Assembly: GCA_964567745.1 (NCBI GenBank)
Contig: CAZMNY010000025.1
Span: 61,198 to 125,197, forward strand
Direction of reading: 5' to 3'
Length of the DNA stretch: 64,000 nucleotides
DNA from: CAZMNY01 sp964567745
Lineage (GTDB): Bacteria > Planctomycetota > Planctomycetia > Pirellulales > Pirellulaceae
Part shown: one piece after another, positions 10,045 to 18,934 of the stretch
How positions within the stretch are numbered: position 1 is the first letter of the stretch
How the letters are laid out: the number at the start of each line of letters is the position of its first letter
Position numbers and translations under genes: made by a program
The notes under the pieces: model-generated
Seen by the model: the letters and a program-made list of their open reading frames with translations, nothing else
Database searches by the model: none
What the model was told of the DNA's origin: nothing

Positions 10045-12177
10045 CTAGTTTAGGCCGCTGAGGAAGTCTTGCAGGTCGCCGTCGTCTTCCGTCTTGGTCG
10101 GCGTCTCTTGGTCGGCCAGGAAATCGAAACTACTTGGGTCATTGCGAGGCCTTTGGTCGGGGATATCGAGTTGCGTTGCGACGTCACCCGCGTCCGCCGT
10201 CGGCGTCTCTCCGATGCCATTGAAATCGGGTTGGTCCGTTGCAGCCGCGACCGGCTCGGCTTGGCCCGCTTCAGCCGCAACAGGTTCCCGCTCGGGCACA
10301 AAGCCGGGCGTGGGCACCGACTGTTCTGCAGCAGGCGTCGCGGCGTCGCTCTCATCTTCACCTAGCAAGTCGACAACAACGCCAAGCGGATCGAAATCGG
10401 GCGAGTTGAGCAGTTCGTCGAACGCATCGCTTTGACTAACGTCGGCGACAGAATCGCTTACTACCGGTTGGCTCTCGTTCGGCGCGGCCGTCTCAGCAAC
10501 GACGCTTTCTGGCGCGGGTGTTGCCGCGATTGGCTCAACCGGCGCCGGAATAGGAGTCGTCACGGGCGCCGGCTCGTTGGCTTCGACCGGAGTGGGCACG
10601 GGCGCGGGCGCCGTCGGTGTTGCCGACGCCGACGTCGACGCCGCTTGTTGGTTCACCACTTGGTTGCGTTCGATGCGGCCTTTCCAGAGCGCGACTTCCG
10701 CCTCGCTCAACCCGGCGGCTCGCTCGACCGTCATTGTGCCGGCTCCATTGACATCGGCGACCTTCGCCGCCACATCCAAACGGCCGTCCTCTCGATAGGA
10801 GAACTGAACGACGACTGGGGTGCCTTTCTTCAAGTCCTTCGGGAGCTTGTCGACGAGGAAGCGACCAATGGGCGTGGAGTGGTTTCCGCCAGCGTCTCCG
10901 CCTTCGACAACTCGGACGGCAATATCGGCTTGCCCATCTTCTCGAGTTACGAACCGCCCGGCACCTTTGGCTGGAAGAGGCGTGTTGCGCGGGATCAAGA
11001 CCTTTCGCCGAGGCATGCCGGTAGCCCGTTCCACGCCAAGCACTCCCAAGTCATGGGAAGAGACGTTGGTGACGTTGACGACCGAGTCGGCCGAAACGGC
11101 GCCGCCCGACTTGATTCGCGCGTGAATCGCGGCCCCATGCGCGACGGCTTCGTCAGGTGAAAGCGAACGATCGACTTTCCTACCCGATTCGGCCTCTAAC
11201 GCATCCTGCACGATTGGCATTCTGCTGCTGCCGCCAACAGCGAGAATTCGCGTAACGTCTTCCCACTTGCGTTTGGCGTCCGACAACACCTTGTTGCAGG
11301 TGAAGATGGTTCGCGAGGTGAGGTCGTCCGTGAGTTCTTTGAGCTTGTCGCGATCGATTTCGATACGCATTCGCTTCCCTTGGTGGGATACGTGCATCGT
11401 GGCGACGGAGCGCGCCGTGAGCGCGCGTTTCGCATCTTCCGCCTCGCGCCGAAGTTCCTGAAGTGTTGTATCGTCCGCTCGCGGGTCGGTTCCGTGCTCT
11501 TGTTGGAATTGTTGAGCTGCAAAGTCGATGATCCGTTGGTCCCAGTCGACGCCGCCGAGGTGAACATCGCCACCGGTGGCCAACGCGCGATACGAGCCGC
11601 CTTCGATTTCCATCAGCGTCGCGTCGAATGTCCCGCCGCCGAGATCGTAGACCAGCACCAACTCGCGTTTGCCCACCTTCCCTCCGACATCGAGAAACCC
11701 CTCTTGGACTCCGAAGGCAATGGCCGCCGCGGTCGGCTCATTGATAATGTCCAGCACTTCGAGACCTGCCAGCGCGCCCGCGTCTTGCGTGGCTTTTCGA
11801 CGCGGCTCGTTGAAGTAGGCCGGAACCGTAATCACGGCGTGAGTCACTTCGCCGAGCTGCATCCGCGAGTCGTTAAGGAGCTTCTTTAGTACGATGGCTT
11901 GAATGACTTCGGGAGGCAGCGATTGTCCGAGAATCTCGCGATGGTACTTGTTCTTTCCCATGTCGCGTTTGGCCAGATAGGCGCACCGATCCGGTTCAAA
12001 GGCGCCGGCCTTCACCGCTTCTTTGCCGACGATATGCTGATCCGAATCGAAATAAACCACACTGGGCGTCGTCAGGTCGCCCTCGGCGTTCGCCAGAGTT
12101 CGACAGCGACCTTCTTTGTCGAAATGGGCCACGACGGAAAACGTCGTTCCCAAATCGATGCCAATCGCATTTTCCAC
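10045..12177 (-). CDS. Hsp70/DnaK-family protein with Pro/Ala/acidic tail
   Basis: 710 aa from the GTG chosen at the start of the ATPase domain (VENAIGIDLGTTFS); an in-frame extension upstream looks non-coding. The N-terminal ATPase domain has the phosphate-1 motif IGIDLGTT, the phosphate-2 motif VYDLGGGTFD and the adenosine motif AVGGSSRMP. After a short beta substrate-binding-like domain (to about 490), the usual helical lid is replaced by a low-complexity region rich in Ala, Pro, Thr and Glu (about 510-710) ending QDFLSGLN. No dnaJ or grpE is adjacent. It is an Hsp70 relative rather than the housekeeping DnaK; its client and role are unknown. Confidence 0.88.
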   Translation of the reverse strand: MENAIGIDLGTTFSVVAHFDKEGRCRTLANAEGDLTTPSVVYFDSDQHIVGKEAVKAGAFEPDRCAYLAKRDMGKNKYHREILGQSLPPEVIQAIVLKKLLNDSRMQLGEVTHAVITVPAYFNEPRRKATQDAGALAGLEVLDIINEPTAAAIAFGVQEGFLDVGGKVGKRELVLVYDLGGGTFDATLMEIEGGSYRALATGGDVHLGGVDWDQRIIDFAAQQFQQEHGTDPRADDTTLQELRREAEDAKRALTARSVATMHVSHQGKRMRIEIDRDKLKELTDDLTSRTIFTCNKVLSDAKRKWEDVTRILAVGGSSRMPIVQDALEAESGRKVDRSLSPDEAVAHGAAIHARIKSGGAVSADSVVNVTNVSSHDLGVLGVERATGMPRRKVLIPRNTPLPAKGAGRFVTREDGQADIAVRVVEGGDAGGNHSTPIGRFLVDKLPKDLKKGTPVVVQFSYREDGRLDVAAKVADVNGAGTMTVERAAGLSEAEVALWKGRIERNQVVNQQAASTSASATPTAPAPVPTPVEANEPAPVTTPIPAPVEPIAATPAPESVVAETAAPNESQPVVSDSVADVSQSDAFDELLNSPDFDPLGVVVDLLGEDESDAATPAAEQSVPTPGFVPEREPVAAEAGQAEPVAAATDQPDFNGIGETPTADAGDVATQLDIPDQRPRNDPSSFDFLADQETPTKTEDDGDLQDFLSGLN

Positions 12178-12616
12178 GTTCTCTATCCCAACTGATGCAA
12201 TGCTGACCCGATCGTGGACAATCCACGGATCTGACGTGCTTGGCAAGCGCCCATGTGATCCCGCGGCGGGCCAGACGAAAGAGCCCAACTCGAACGAGCT
12301 TCGCCGCGCGGTCTCTCATCATAAGCCCGATAGGGCCCGATGTCCAAGAATCGCCCGAACTAGGTAGAAACTGGATAATCCTTGTGCATTCTCCGTGATC
12401 ATGTCCAGTTCAAGGACGGACGGAAAACAGGGACATGATCGACACGATCGACAGGATACGACGAACGGAAAGAAAGGGAGGGAATATCGAATATCGAATA
12501 CTGAACAAGGAATGATGAAGGAGGAAACGAAGGAACAAAGACCAACGTTGTCGACGCGCCGTTGGCCAAGGGTCAACCTCATCGTAGCCCGGGCGTAACA
12601 CCCTGGAAGAGTAGGA
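12178..12616. other. Intergenic region upstream of the Hsp70 gene holding a dispersed repeat
   Basis: 439 bases between two minus-strand genes. The first half should contain the Hsp70 promoter; I see no CIRCE-like inverted repeat. The second half is a full copy of the GAATATCGAATAT repeat family, annotated separately. Confidence 0.6.
12395..12607 (+). repeat. Dispersed GAATATCGAATAT repeat, copy A (full, with tail)
   Basis: Order of modules: ATGTCC..GGACAT hairpin, a GACAGGATACGAC module, GGAATATCGAATATCGAATA, CTGAACAAGGAATGATGAAG, then a tail GTTGGCCAAGGGTCAACC and TCATCGTAGCCCGGG. The tail is shared with copy E at 18935-19103. Non-coding. Function unknown. Confidence 0.85.
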
Positions 12617-13627
12617 CTACTTGCCTTCGTATCGCCCGAAGATCATGCGGCCAGCACTGGTCTGCAACACGCTGGTGACGACGATATTGACGGTTTGGCC
12701 TTGGAAATCCCGCCCGCCCTCGACGACGATCATTGTGCCGTCGTCCAGATATCCAACACCTTGTCCCGGTTCTTCACCCGCCTTGACGATCTTCACGGCG
12801 ACGTGCTCTCCAGGAAGAAACACGGGCTTCAACGCATTGGCGATATCGTTGAGATTAATGACGGGGACGTTGTGCAGTCGAGCGACTTTGTTCAAGTTGT
12901 AATCGCCGGTGACGACTTTTCCGTCGAGTCGTTTGGCGAGCAAGACTAGCTTCATGTCGACCGGCTGCCCGGCCATCTCTGGGTGTTCTCGATCGTAAAT
13001 CTTCAAGTCGACATGTTCGCTGTTGCGCAGTCGATTGAGAATATCCAATCCGCGCCGCCCGCGAGAACGTCGAAGCTTGTCGCTGCTATCGGCGATAACC
13101 TGCAATTCTCCCAGTACAAAGCGGGGCATGATCAGCTGATTGTCGAGAATGTGAGTCTCGACGACATCGGCGATTCGGCCGTCGATGACGACGCTGGTGT
13201 CGAGCACGTACGGTTTGAGTCCCTTGATCTCTTTGGCAAACTCGACGTAAGGGATGACGAAGCGAAAATCGTCTTTCGTTTGAATCAGCACGCTAATGCA
13301 GATGTAACAGAGCACGAAAGAAACGATCACTCTCAGGCCGGGAACCAAGTCGCTGTCGCCCAAAACCGGTGCCAAAGCCGAACCGAGGACGAACGTGAGA
13401 AATAGCCCGACCAAAATCCCGAAGTAGATCGACGAGATCATGTCGATCCGTTTACGGGGAATCGCGGCATCGGCGGCGACCAGCGCGAGCGAACCGAGCA
13501 GCAAGCAAGTGAACACGGTCAGGGCATTATTGTTGCCCGTTTCCTCGAACGCCGCTGTGTTGACAAATGCAAAACTTGCACCGGCAACGGCAACCAGGAA
13601 CAGAGTGCGTAATATCCATATCGCCAT
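12617..13627 (-). CDS. PIN-TRAM domain membrane protein (YacL family)
   Basis: 336 aa; ATG chosen at MAIWILRTL because it begins the first membrane helix. Four hydrophobic segments span about 1-115. They are followed by a PIN nuclease-like domain starting VLDTSVVIDGRI, with acidic residues of the predicted metal site (D in LDTS, D in VTGDYN), then a C-terminal TRAM domain (GEEPGQGVGYLDDGT..GRYEGK) that typically binds RNA. The arrangement equals Bacillus YacL. It is probably a membrane-attached RNase or RNA-binding protein; the substrate is unknown. Confidence 0.85.
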   Translation of the reverse strand: MAIWILRTLFLVAVAGASFAFVNTAAFEETGNNNALTVFTCLLLGSLALVAADAAIPRKRIDMISSIYFGILVGLFLTFVLGSALAPVLGDSDLVPGLRVIVSFVLCYICISVLIQTKDDFRFVIPYVEFAKEIKGLKPYVLDTSVVIDGRIADVVETHILDNQLIMPRFVLGELQVIADSSDKLRRSRGRRGLDILNRLRNSEHVDLKIYDREHPEMAGQPVDMKLVLLAKRLDGKVVTGDYNLNKVARLHNVPVINLNDIANALKPVFLPGEHVAVKIVKAGEEPGQGVGYLDDGTMIVVEGGRDFQGQTVNIVVTSVLQTSAGRMIFGRYEGK

Positions 13628-13922
13628 CGAAAAACCGCTATCCCGGGAGAACCGGAGAGGAGGGAGAAATCGTTCTCTCACATTGTACGGACCGAACGCG
13701 GTTTGACCCCATCAGCCAATGGCCGCAACCAACGCCATTTTACCTAGCTCAAATTGTGCGGACTACCCGTGTTGCCGCCGCCTCTACTCGAAATGGCCCA
13801 GTATTTGCGCGGCTGCTCCCCTTTCTTACCTCGTAATCTTCATCCTAATCTCGTTCCGCTCGCCAAGGCCAGCGATACGGTAAATGGAAGATTAGGACTA
13901 TGAGCAAGAGAGCCGGCGAGAG

Positions 13923-15086
13923 TCAGGCCGACTCGGCGTCATTGATCTTACCCTCGGCCAAAATCCGGCGATGAGTCTCATCGCAGAAGCGATCGGTCAT
14001 TCCAGCCAAATAGTCCCCAACCGCTCGGCGCAAACCGACTTCCTCGGCCCGTTGCCGAAACCGTTCAGGCAACTGATCGGGCGCGGCGACGAATGCATCG
14101 AAGAGTTCCGCGAGTCGCCGCTGAGCGCCCTCGCGCATTTTGGTCAACTCGGGATGACGATAGACACGGTCGTAAAGGAATGCCTCAAGCTCGCGTTTGT
14201 CCGAGCCCAGCGAGTCGCTCACATCGACTCGAAAATCCTCGCATTCGCGAGCTTCCTGGGAACTGCTGAACCCAGCATTCATCAGCTGAGGGCCAATGGT
14301 ATGCAGCAGGTCGGACACTTGCAGGTCGATCAAGCCGTGCACTAACGCCTTGCGAAGACGGTAACCATCAATTTCCGCGTATCGGTCGCGCACCGTCCGA
14401 AGCACTCGGCTGACAATCGTCAGCTCTTCGAGCTCTTCCATGGTGACAAGGCCCAGTTTGACGGCGTCATCGGTATCATGAGCGTCGTAGGTAATGCTGT
14501 CGGCCGCGTCGACAACCTGGGCTTCGAGCAGCGGACAGAGTGAATCATCCTCCTTGTTCGCTCGACAATGCTGACTGTCGAGCACCTCCTGAGTCAAATT
14601 CAAACCGGCATGACGCTCATAACGAGATTCAAGCTCTTCCGCGATCGTGAGCGCGTATTGATTGTGCGAAAAACCAGCGTGGTCCTTGAGACATTCGTGC
14701 AGCGCATCTTCGCCCGCATGCCCGAACGGCGGATGGCCAATGTCGTGAAACAAAGCCAAGGGTTCAATCAAGTCCTCGTTGAGTCGCAGAGTTCGCCCGA
14801 TGGTGCGGGCAATCGATGCGACCTCCTGCGTATGAGTCAGCCGCGTGCGATGGTAGTCGCCATGATCGCCCGTAAACACCTGCATCTTTCCGCTCAGCCG
14901 GCGAAAAGCCGAACTGTGCACGATGCGGTCGCGGTCGCGTTGGAACGGACCGCGATACGGGTGATCGCTCTCCGCTCGCTTTCGACCCCGTGAATCGCGA
15001 CTGAACATCGCATAAGGCGCTAACAATCTGCGCTCGCGCTCGTCCGTTGTCTGCAGCGCCACTTGATCGTTCGGCAAAACAGGCAC
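13923..15086 (-). CDS. dgt: Deoxyguanosinetriphosphate triphosphohydrolase-like HD protein
   Basis: 387 aa. Members hydrolyse dNTPs to deoxynucleoside and tripolyphosphate. HD-domain metal ligands are H85 (RLTHTQEV), H114-D115 (FHDIGHPPFGH) and a later aspartate in DSITYDAHD. The N-terminal RGPFQRDRDRIVHSSAFRRL motif and the length of about 390 residues match the type-2 dGTPase-like group rather than the 500-residue E. coli Dgt. It is a minus-strand stand-alone gene. Which dNTP it prefers cannot be told. Confidence 0.92.
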   Translation of the reverse strand: MPVLPNDQVALQTTDERERRLLAPYAMFSRDSRGRKRAESDHPYRGPFQRDRDRIVHSSAFRRLSGKMQVFTGDHGDYHRTRLTHTQEVASIARTIGRTLRLNEDLIEPLALFHDIGHPPFGHAGEDALHECLKDHAGFSHNQYALTIAEELESRYERHAGLNLTQEVLDSQHCRANKEDDSLCPLLEAQVVDAADSITYDAHDTDDAVKLGLVTMEELEELTIVSRVLRTVRDRYAEIDGYRLRKALVHGLIDLQVSDLLHTIGPQLMNAGFSSSQEARECEDFRVDVSDSLGSDKRELEAFLYDRVYRHPELTKMREGAQRRLAELFDAFVAAPDQLPERFRQRAEEVGLRRAVGDYLAGMTDRFCDETHRRILAEGKINDAESA

Positions 15087-15105
15087 TCACCTAAAAAATA
15101 GAACG

Positions 15106-15165
15106 GGAAGGACGAAGAAGAGGGAATATCGAATACTGAACAAGGAATGATGAAGGACGAAGAAG
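15106..15165 (+). repeat. Dispersed repeat copy B, left inverted arm beside the four-helix-bundle gene
   Basis: Reads AGGGAATATCGAATACTGAA then CAAGGAATGATGAAGGA on the plus strand. Copy C reads the same on the minus strand, so B and C form an inverted pair around 15189-15569. It lacks the GACAGGAT module present in copies A, D, E and F. Confidence 0.88.
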
Positions 15166-15188
15166 AAAGAAGACGACGAAGCGGTCGC

Positions 15189-15569
15189 TCATTGCTTTTT
15201 CATGTTCTCTTGAGCGGTCGCGACGCTTTTTACGAAGATGGAAATAAGTTCGTTGCACTCTTGGATGATGGCGTCAAGTTGATTGGGCGGATCGACGAGT
15301 GGTTTGCGTTGGGCGATATGAAGCCAGACGAGAGTTTCTCGAAGTTCTTTCAATGCAATCTTCATCTTGTGGACAAAGTCCTGACGAGATTCGGCGCTCT
15401 GCGCCTCTCCATAATTTGCCGCTGGCGCTGTGCCGGACCGAACCAGCTGACCTGCTACATGGTTCCCTGTCTTCGTACCAGGTAGTGAGTCGACTACGCT
15501 GAGCACGGAAATCGCAAAGTCGATGAGTCGGTCTTGCAAGTCAAATTGGCGCTGGCGATTCTCATCCAC
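15189..15569 (-). CDS. Four-helix bundle protein (23S rRNA intervening-sequence / S23 family)
   Basis: 126 aa. It matches the TIGR02436-type pattern: an N-terminal helix ending in LIDFAISVLS, the GNHVAGQLVRSGTAPAANY motif with the conserved R-S-G/A-AAN core, and EAQSAESRQDFVHKMKIAL followed by KELRETLVWL. Family members are encoded inside intervening sequences of 23S rRNA genes or stand alone and form small helical oligomers; a relative (Avd) serves diversity-generating retroelements. Here no rRNA is present. Inverted copies of a dispersed repeat flank the gene on both sides, which suggests a small mobile unit. The function is not established. Confidence 0.88.
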   Translation of the reverse strand: MDENRQRQFDLQDRLIDFAISVLSVVDSLPGTKTGNHVAGQLVRSGTAPAANYGEAQSAESRQDFVHKMKIALKELRETLVWLHIAQRKPLVDPPNQLDAIIQECNELISIFVKSVATAQENMKKQ

Positions 15570-15573
15570 CTCT

Positions 15574-15634
15574 CCCTCTTTCCCTTCATCATTCCTTGTT
15601 CAGTATTCAATATTCCCTCTTTCCGTCCTTCGTC
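15574..15634 (-). repeat. Dispersed repeat copy C, right inverted arm
   Basis: Read on the minus strand: GAGGGAATATTGAATACTGA then ACAAGGAATGATGAAGGG. It is the inverted counterpart of copy B and lies immediately upstream of the four-helix-bundle gene start and just past the miaB 3' end. Confidence 0.88.
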
Positions 15635-15636
15635 GC

Positions 15637-17067
15637 TTAGCTCTTAAGATTGACGGTGGTTTGCAGGCCGCTGGGGCTGACGTGATTTGTGACGACGTTG
15701 CCGAATAGGGTGTGGGCGTTGGCGTCGTAGATCGCGATGGGAAGGATTTGACCGACTTGCCTCTGGTTGCCTTCAAAGACGACAATGCGATCGCAATGGG
15801 TGCGTCCGACCAATTGCAGCAGAGGTCCTTCTTGGCCTTGGCGAACTGCCTTCTTGCTCGGCCCTTCAATGAGAACGTCAACTTGATCGCCGAGGAATCT
15901 CTGATTGTCTTCTTCGCTGATCGCGTTTTGAATCGCCAGCAATTCATTGTTCCGGCGTTGTTTCACTTCGTACGGAACTTCATCCTCAAGCCGCTCGGCG
16001 CCTTTGGTTCCCGGTCGCTCGCTATACTTGAAAATGAAGCTGTTCTTGAATCGGCATTCTTCGACTAGTTCGACCGTCTGCTGAAAATCCTCTTCGGTTT
16101 CGCCGCAGAAGCCGACAATAAAGTCGCTTGAGATCGCAGCGTTAGGAACTGTTGTCCGAATTCGCTCCATCATGTCGCGATACTCTTCGACCGTATAACC
16201 GCGCTTCATTCGCTCAAGCACGCGGTTGGACCCGCTCTGAAGCGGCACGTGAAGATAAGGAGACGCTTTGGGCAAATCGCGAACGGCTTCGAGCAAATCG
16301 CTTGTCATGTCCTTGGGATAGCTCGTCACAAACTTCAGTCGTTCGATGCCGTCGATTTCGTGTAGTTGGTGGAGCAAGTCGGACAACCGCGTCGTGCGAT
16401 CACCGTCAACATACTTGTAGCTGTTGACCGTTTGCCCGAGCAGTGTGATCTCCATGCAACCTTGGTCGGCCAAGACCCGAGCCTCATGCAAGATTTGTTC
16501 GGGTGGTCGGCCCTGTTCAGGTCCGCGAGTCATCGGCACGATGCAATACGTGCAAAACTTGTCACAGCCGATTTGGATTCGCAAATAGGCTTGAAATGGC
16601 GTGGGCCGCATGGCCGGGTCGCGCAGCGGATCGAACGTCTCATGAGTGCGTTTGACTTGCTCGAGCGATCCGCCTTTGCGGTTCATGCTAACCGCCATTT
16701 GTCGCTCGCCCTTGAGCTTCACTTCCTCAACGAGCGAAGCGATCTGCTGCAATTGTCCCGGGCCGACGATCAAGTCGACGTACGGTGCCCGCTCGAAAAT
16801 GAGCCGTTGGTCTTTCTGAGCCATACAGCCCATGACGCCGATGATCTTGTCGGGCGACTGCTGCTTGGTCTGCTTTAACTTGCCCAGCTGGCTGTAGATT
16901 TTATCTTCAGCGTGCTGGCGGACACTGCAAGTGTTGAAGAGGACCGTGTCGGCGTCGCCAAGCGATTCGGTCAGTTCATATCCGTGTTTTCGCAAACTGG
17001 CGACAACCATCTCGCTGTCGAGCAGGTTCATCTGACAGCCGACGGTCTCGATATAGAGCTTGGGCAT
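15637..17067 (-). CDS. miaB: tRNA-2-methylthio-N6-dimethylallyladenosine synthase
   Basis: 476 aa from the ATG (MPKLYIETVGC); an upstream in-frame TTG would add only seven residues with no homology. It is a radical-SAM methylthiotransferase that makes ms2i6A at position 37 of tRNAs. The UPF0004 domain has auxiliary-cluster cysteines C11, C47 and C81. The radical-SAM CxxxCxxC is C168-C172-C175 (GCDKFCTYC). A TRAM domain closes the protein (about 410-470). The small membrane gene at 17095-17424 lies 27 bases upstream on the same strand and is probably cotranscribed. Confidence 0.96.
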   Translation of the reverse strand: MPKLYIETVGCQMNLLDSEMVVASLRKHGYELTESLGDADTVLFNTCSVRQHAEDKIYSQLGKLKQTKQQSPDKIIGVMGCMAQKDQRLIFERAPYVDLIVGPGQLQQIASLVEEVKLKGERQMAVSMNRKGGSLEQVKRTHETFDPLRDPAMRPTPFQAYLRIQIGCDKFCTYCIVPMTRGPEQGRPPEQILHEARVLADQGCMEITLLGQTVNSYKYVDGDRTTRLSDLLHQLHEIDGIERLKFVTSYPKDMTSDLLEAVRDLPKASPYLHVPLQSGSNRVLERMKRGYTVEEYRDMMERIRTTVPNAAISSDFIVGFCGETEEDFQQTVELVEECRFKNSFIFKYSERPGTKGAERLEDEVPYEVKQRRNNELLAIQNAISEEDNQRFLGDQVDVLIEGPSKKAVRQGQEGPLLQLVGRTHCDRIVVFEGNQRQVGQILPIAIYDANAHTLFGNVVTNHVSPSGLQTTVNLKS

Positions 17068-17094
17068 AGGTGACTCGGAGAATCGCAATAGAGG

Positions 17095-17424
17095 CTAATC
17101 CGCCAACCGGCCGCTGGGAGCGGAAACCGATGCGTCGCCACCGGTCTGCTCTTCGAGCTCCACGGCTCGTTCTCTCGCGAGCATTCTGCGGTTCCGGAGC
17201 TCACGCTCCATGTGCTCGTCCTCGACCCGTTTGCGACGTCGTTCCCGCTGTTCCTGCAACTGCGCGGCGGCTTGATGGCGGAGTTTCAAGCCCTTGACGT
17301 GCTCGCGAATCTCAGTCAGCAAACGGTCCTGATAGACTTTCATTCGACCGACCAAGAAACTGATCGCAACAACGACAGCACAGGCGAGTAACAACCACTC
17401 CAGGACGCCAAGTTGCCTCATCAA
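17095..17424 (-). CDS. Small membrane-anchored coiled-coil protein, unknown function
   Basis: 109 aa, not recognised. One N-terminal membrane helix (LLLACAVVVAISFLVG, about 11-26) is followed by a charged helical region rich in Arg, Glu and Gln (about 30-92) that looks like a coiled coil. It lies 27 bases upstream of miaB on the same strand. The hydrophobic-then-charged layout and the tight spacing argue that it is a real gene, but nothing shows its job. Confidence 0.6.
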   Translation of the reverse strand: MMRQLGVLEWLLLACAVVVAISFLVGRMKVYQDRLLTEIREHVKGLKLRHQAAAQLQEQRERRRKRVEDEHMERELRNRRMLARERAVELEEQTGGDASVSAPSGRLAD

Positions 17425-17583
17425 ACGCCTCCCAGCCTACCTGCTTCTGGCGCATGTTTGTATCAGCAGCAGCTTTTCTCCTCGCTGCATAACAACCCCC
17501 CATCCTAGCACGAACGCCCCGAACCTCCAACGCGTCAAATCCGCCTATCGTCTCGCCGATTCTGCCCAAACCGCAGGCGCCAA

Positions 17584-17702
17584 AGACGGACGGAAAGACG
17601 AGACAGGATCAACAGGATTGACAGGATACGACGGACAGGAGGGAATATCGAATATCGAATTTCGAATATTGAAAAAGGATGAAGGATGAAGAATGAAGAA
17701 GC
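17584..17702 (+). repeat. Dispersed GAATATCGAATAT repeat, copy D
   Basis: Contains GACAGGATCAACAGGATTG, GACAGGATACGACGGAC and GGAATATCGAATATCGAA, followed by purine-rich GATGAAGGATGAAGAATG. Same module order as copies A, E and F. Confidence 0.88.
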
Positions 17703-17752
17703 GAAACTCGTTTAACCCGTTGCCGCAGGCGAGGCCTCAGAGAAAAACAAAA

Positions 17753-17861
17753 CTAGTGCCGCGTCAACTCTAAAAATGGGGGTTGGCTTCGGCGTAACTT
17801 GACTTGGCGGCGTACGATACAAACACTGGGATCCTAATTCTTAGTGTTGACGCTGCACTAG
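17753..17861. mobile_element. 109-bp MITE with CTAGTGC ends
   Basis: Imperfect terminal inverted repeats: left CTAGTGCCGCGTCAACTCTA, right end reverse complement CTAGTGCAGCGTCAACACTA. No coding capacity. Length and ends match a second copy at 40993-41100, which defines a small non-autonomous family. The CTAG ends are compatible with a TA-targeting transposase, but that is inference. Confidence 0.75.
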
Positions 17862-17903
17862 CGTCATCTCATAAACAACAGAATTGACAGAAGCAACAAC
17901 ACG

Positions 17904-18863
17904 TCAACCGAGTTTCACGCCCTGCTTAGGCGGGCGACCTCGTAAGAATTCGTCGATATTCATGAGCCGCTTACCGGCTGGCTGAAGCCGGAGGATCGAG
18001 ACGGCGCCGTCGCCCGTGCGCACTGCAAGTTGTTCGGCGTCACTGCGAATGACTTCGCCGGGCTCACGAGCTTGATCGGCCTCTGACAATTCAATCGCCT
18101 CGGCGAGATCGATCAATAGTCTCTGAGGGTCGCCTTTTGACCGTGGTGCAAAGGTGTAAGAACCGGGCCAAGGCTTGAACGCTCGAACTTGATTCATGAT
18201 CTGTTGCGTCGTCTTGCACCAATCGATACGGCCTTGCGATTTCGACAACCTTGGCGCCTTGCTCGCATGCGACGCGTCTTGCGGTGTTCCGATCGGAGAC
18301 TGTCCGTCCCAATTGCGCAACATCTCGAGCGATTCGATGACCGGCTCCACGCCCAGTGCGGCCAATCGAGGCTCTAACTCCTCGTGCGTTTCGGCCGGTC
18401 CGATTGCCAGCTGGCGCGACGACAGAATGGGCCCGGCGTCCAGCCGAGGATTCATGTGAATCACGGTAACACCCGTCTCTTCATCGCCCTGAAGGATTGC
18501 CCATTGCACGGGCGCTGCGCCTCGGTACTTCGGCAAAAGCGAGCCGTGCAAATTGATGCAGCCCAGTCTCGCTGCCGCCAAGGTCTCGGCTGATAGAATC
18601 TGCCCGTAATCGCAAACGACCAACACGTCCGGCACCCAGCCGCTTAGCAGGTCAAGTGTTTGTGATGAGTTCGCGCTTTGCGGCGAGTGGACTTCAACGC
18701 CCAGCCGTTTGGCCGCATCCGCCATCGGATTGACCACCGCCGTTCGGCCTCGACCCTGAATCACCGGCCGCGTAATCAGACCGCAGATCTCGTCAGGCCC
18801 CGTCGCAAGCGACTCAAACATCGGTACCGCGAACGGCCCTGTACCCATTATGGCTAGTTTCAT
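17904..18863 (-). CDS. fmt: Methionyl-tRNA formyltransferase
   Basis: 319 aa. It transfers a formyl group from 10-formyltetrahydrofolate to initiator Met-tRNA. Catalytic residues match the family: N104, H106 (INLHGSLLPKYRG) and D142 (RLDAGPIL). The C-terminal tRNA-binding domain (about 205-319) is present, so length is normal. It lies downstream of def on the same strand, the common def-fmt order, but 544 bases of repeats and a MITE now separate them. Confidence 0.97.
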   Translation of the reverse strand: MKLAIMGTGPFAVPMFESLATGPDEICGLITRPVIQGRGRTAVVNPMADAAKRLGVEVHSPQSANSSQTLDLLSGWVPDVLVVCDYGQILSAETLAAARLGCINLHGSLLPKYRGAAPVQWAILQGDEETGVTVIHMNPRLDAGPILSSRQLAIGPAETHEELEPRLAALGVEPVIESLEMLRNWDGQSPIGTPQDASHASKAPRLSKSQGRIDWCKTTQQIMNQVRAFKPWPGSYTFAPRSKGDPQRLLIDLAEAIELSEADQAREPGEVIRSDAEQLAVRTGDGAVSILRLQPAGKRLMNIDEFLRGRPPKQGVKLG

Positions 18864-18934
18864 GATGTCCGAAGTTGCCGATCTGCAAATGGAAGACTAA
18901 CGAACGAAAACGCAATGGAGAGGAATAGGTGCTC

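Larger units (their letters stand above)
17425..17903. other. Repeat-filled intergenic region
   Basis: 479 bases with no gene. It holds dispersed repeat copy D (17584-17702) and a 109-bp CTAG-ended MITE (17753-17861), each annotated separately. Confidence 0.7.

Noticed and set aside
10432..11160. 242-codon plus-strand open frame opposite the Hsp70 gene
   Set aside because: Arg-rich shadow of the Hsp70 low-complexity tail; no start signal.
15189..15569. Part of a diversity-generating retroelement, because an Avd-like four-helix bundle is present
   Set aside because: No reverse transcriptase, template repeat or variable protein is in the window.
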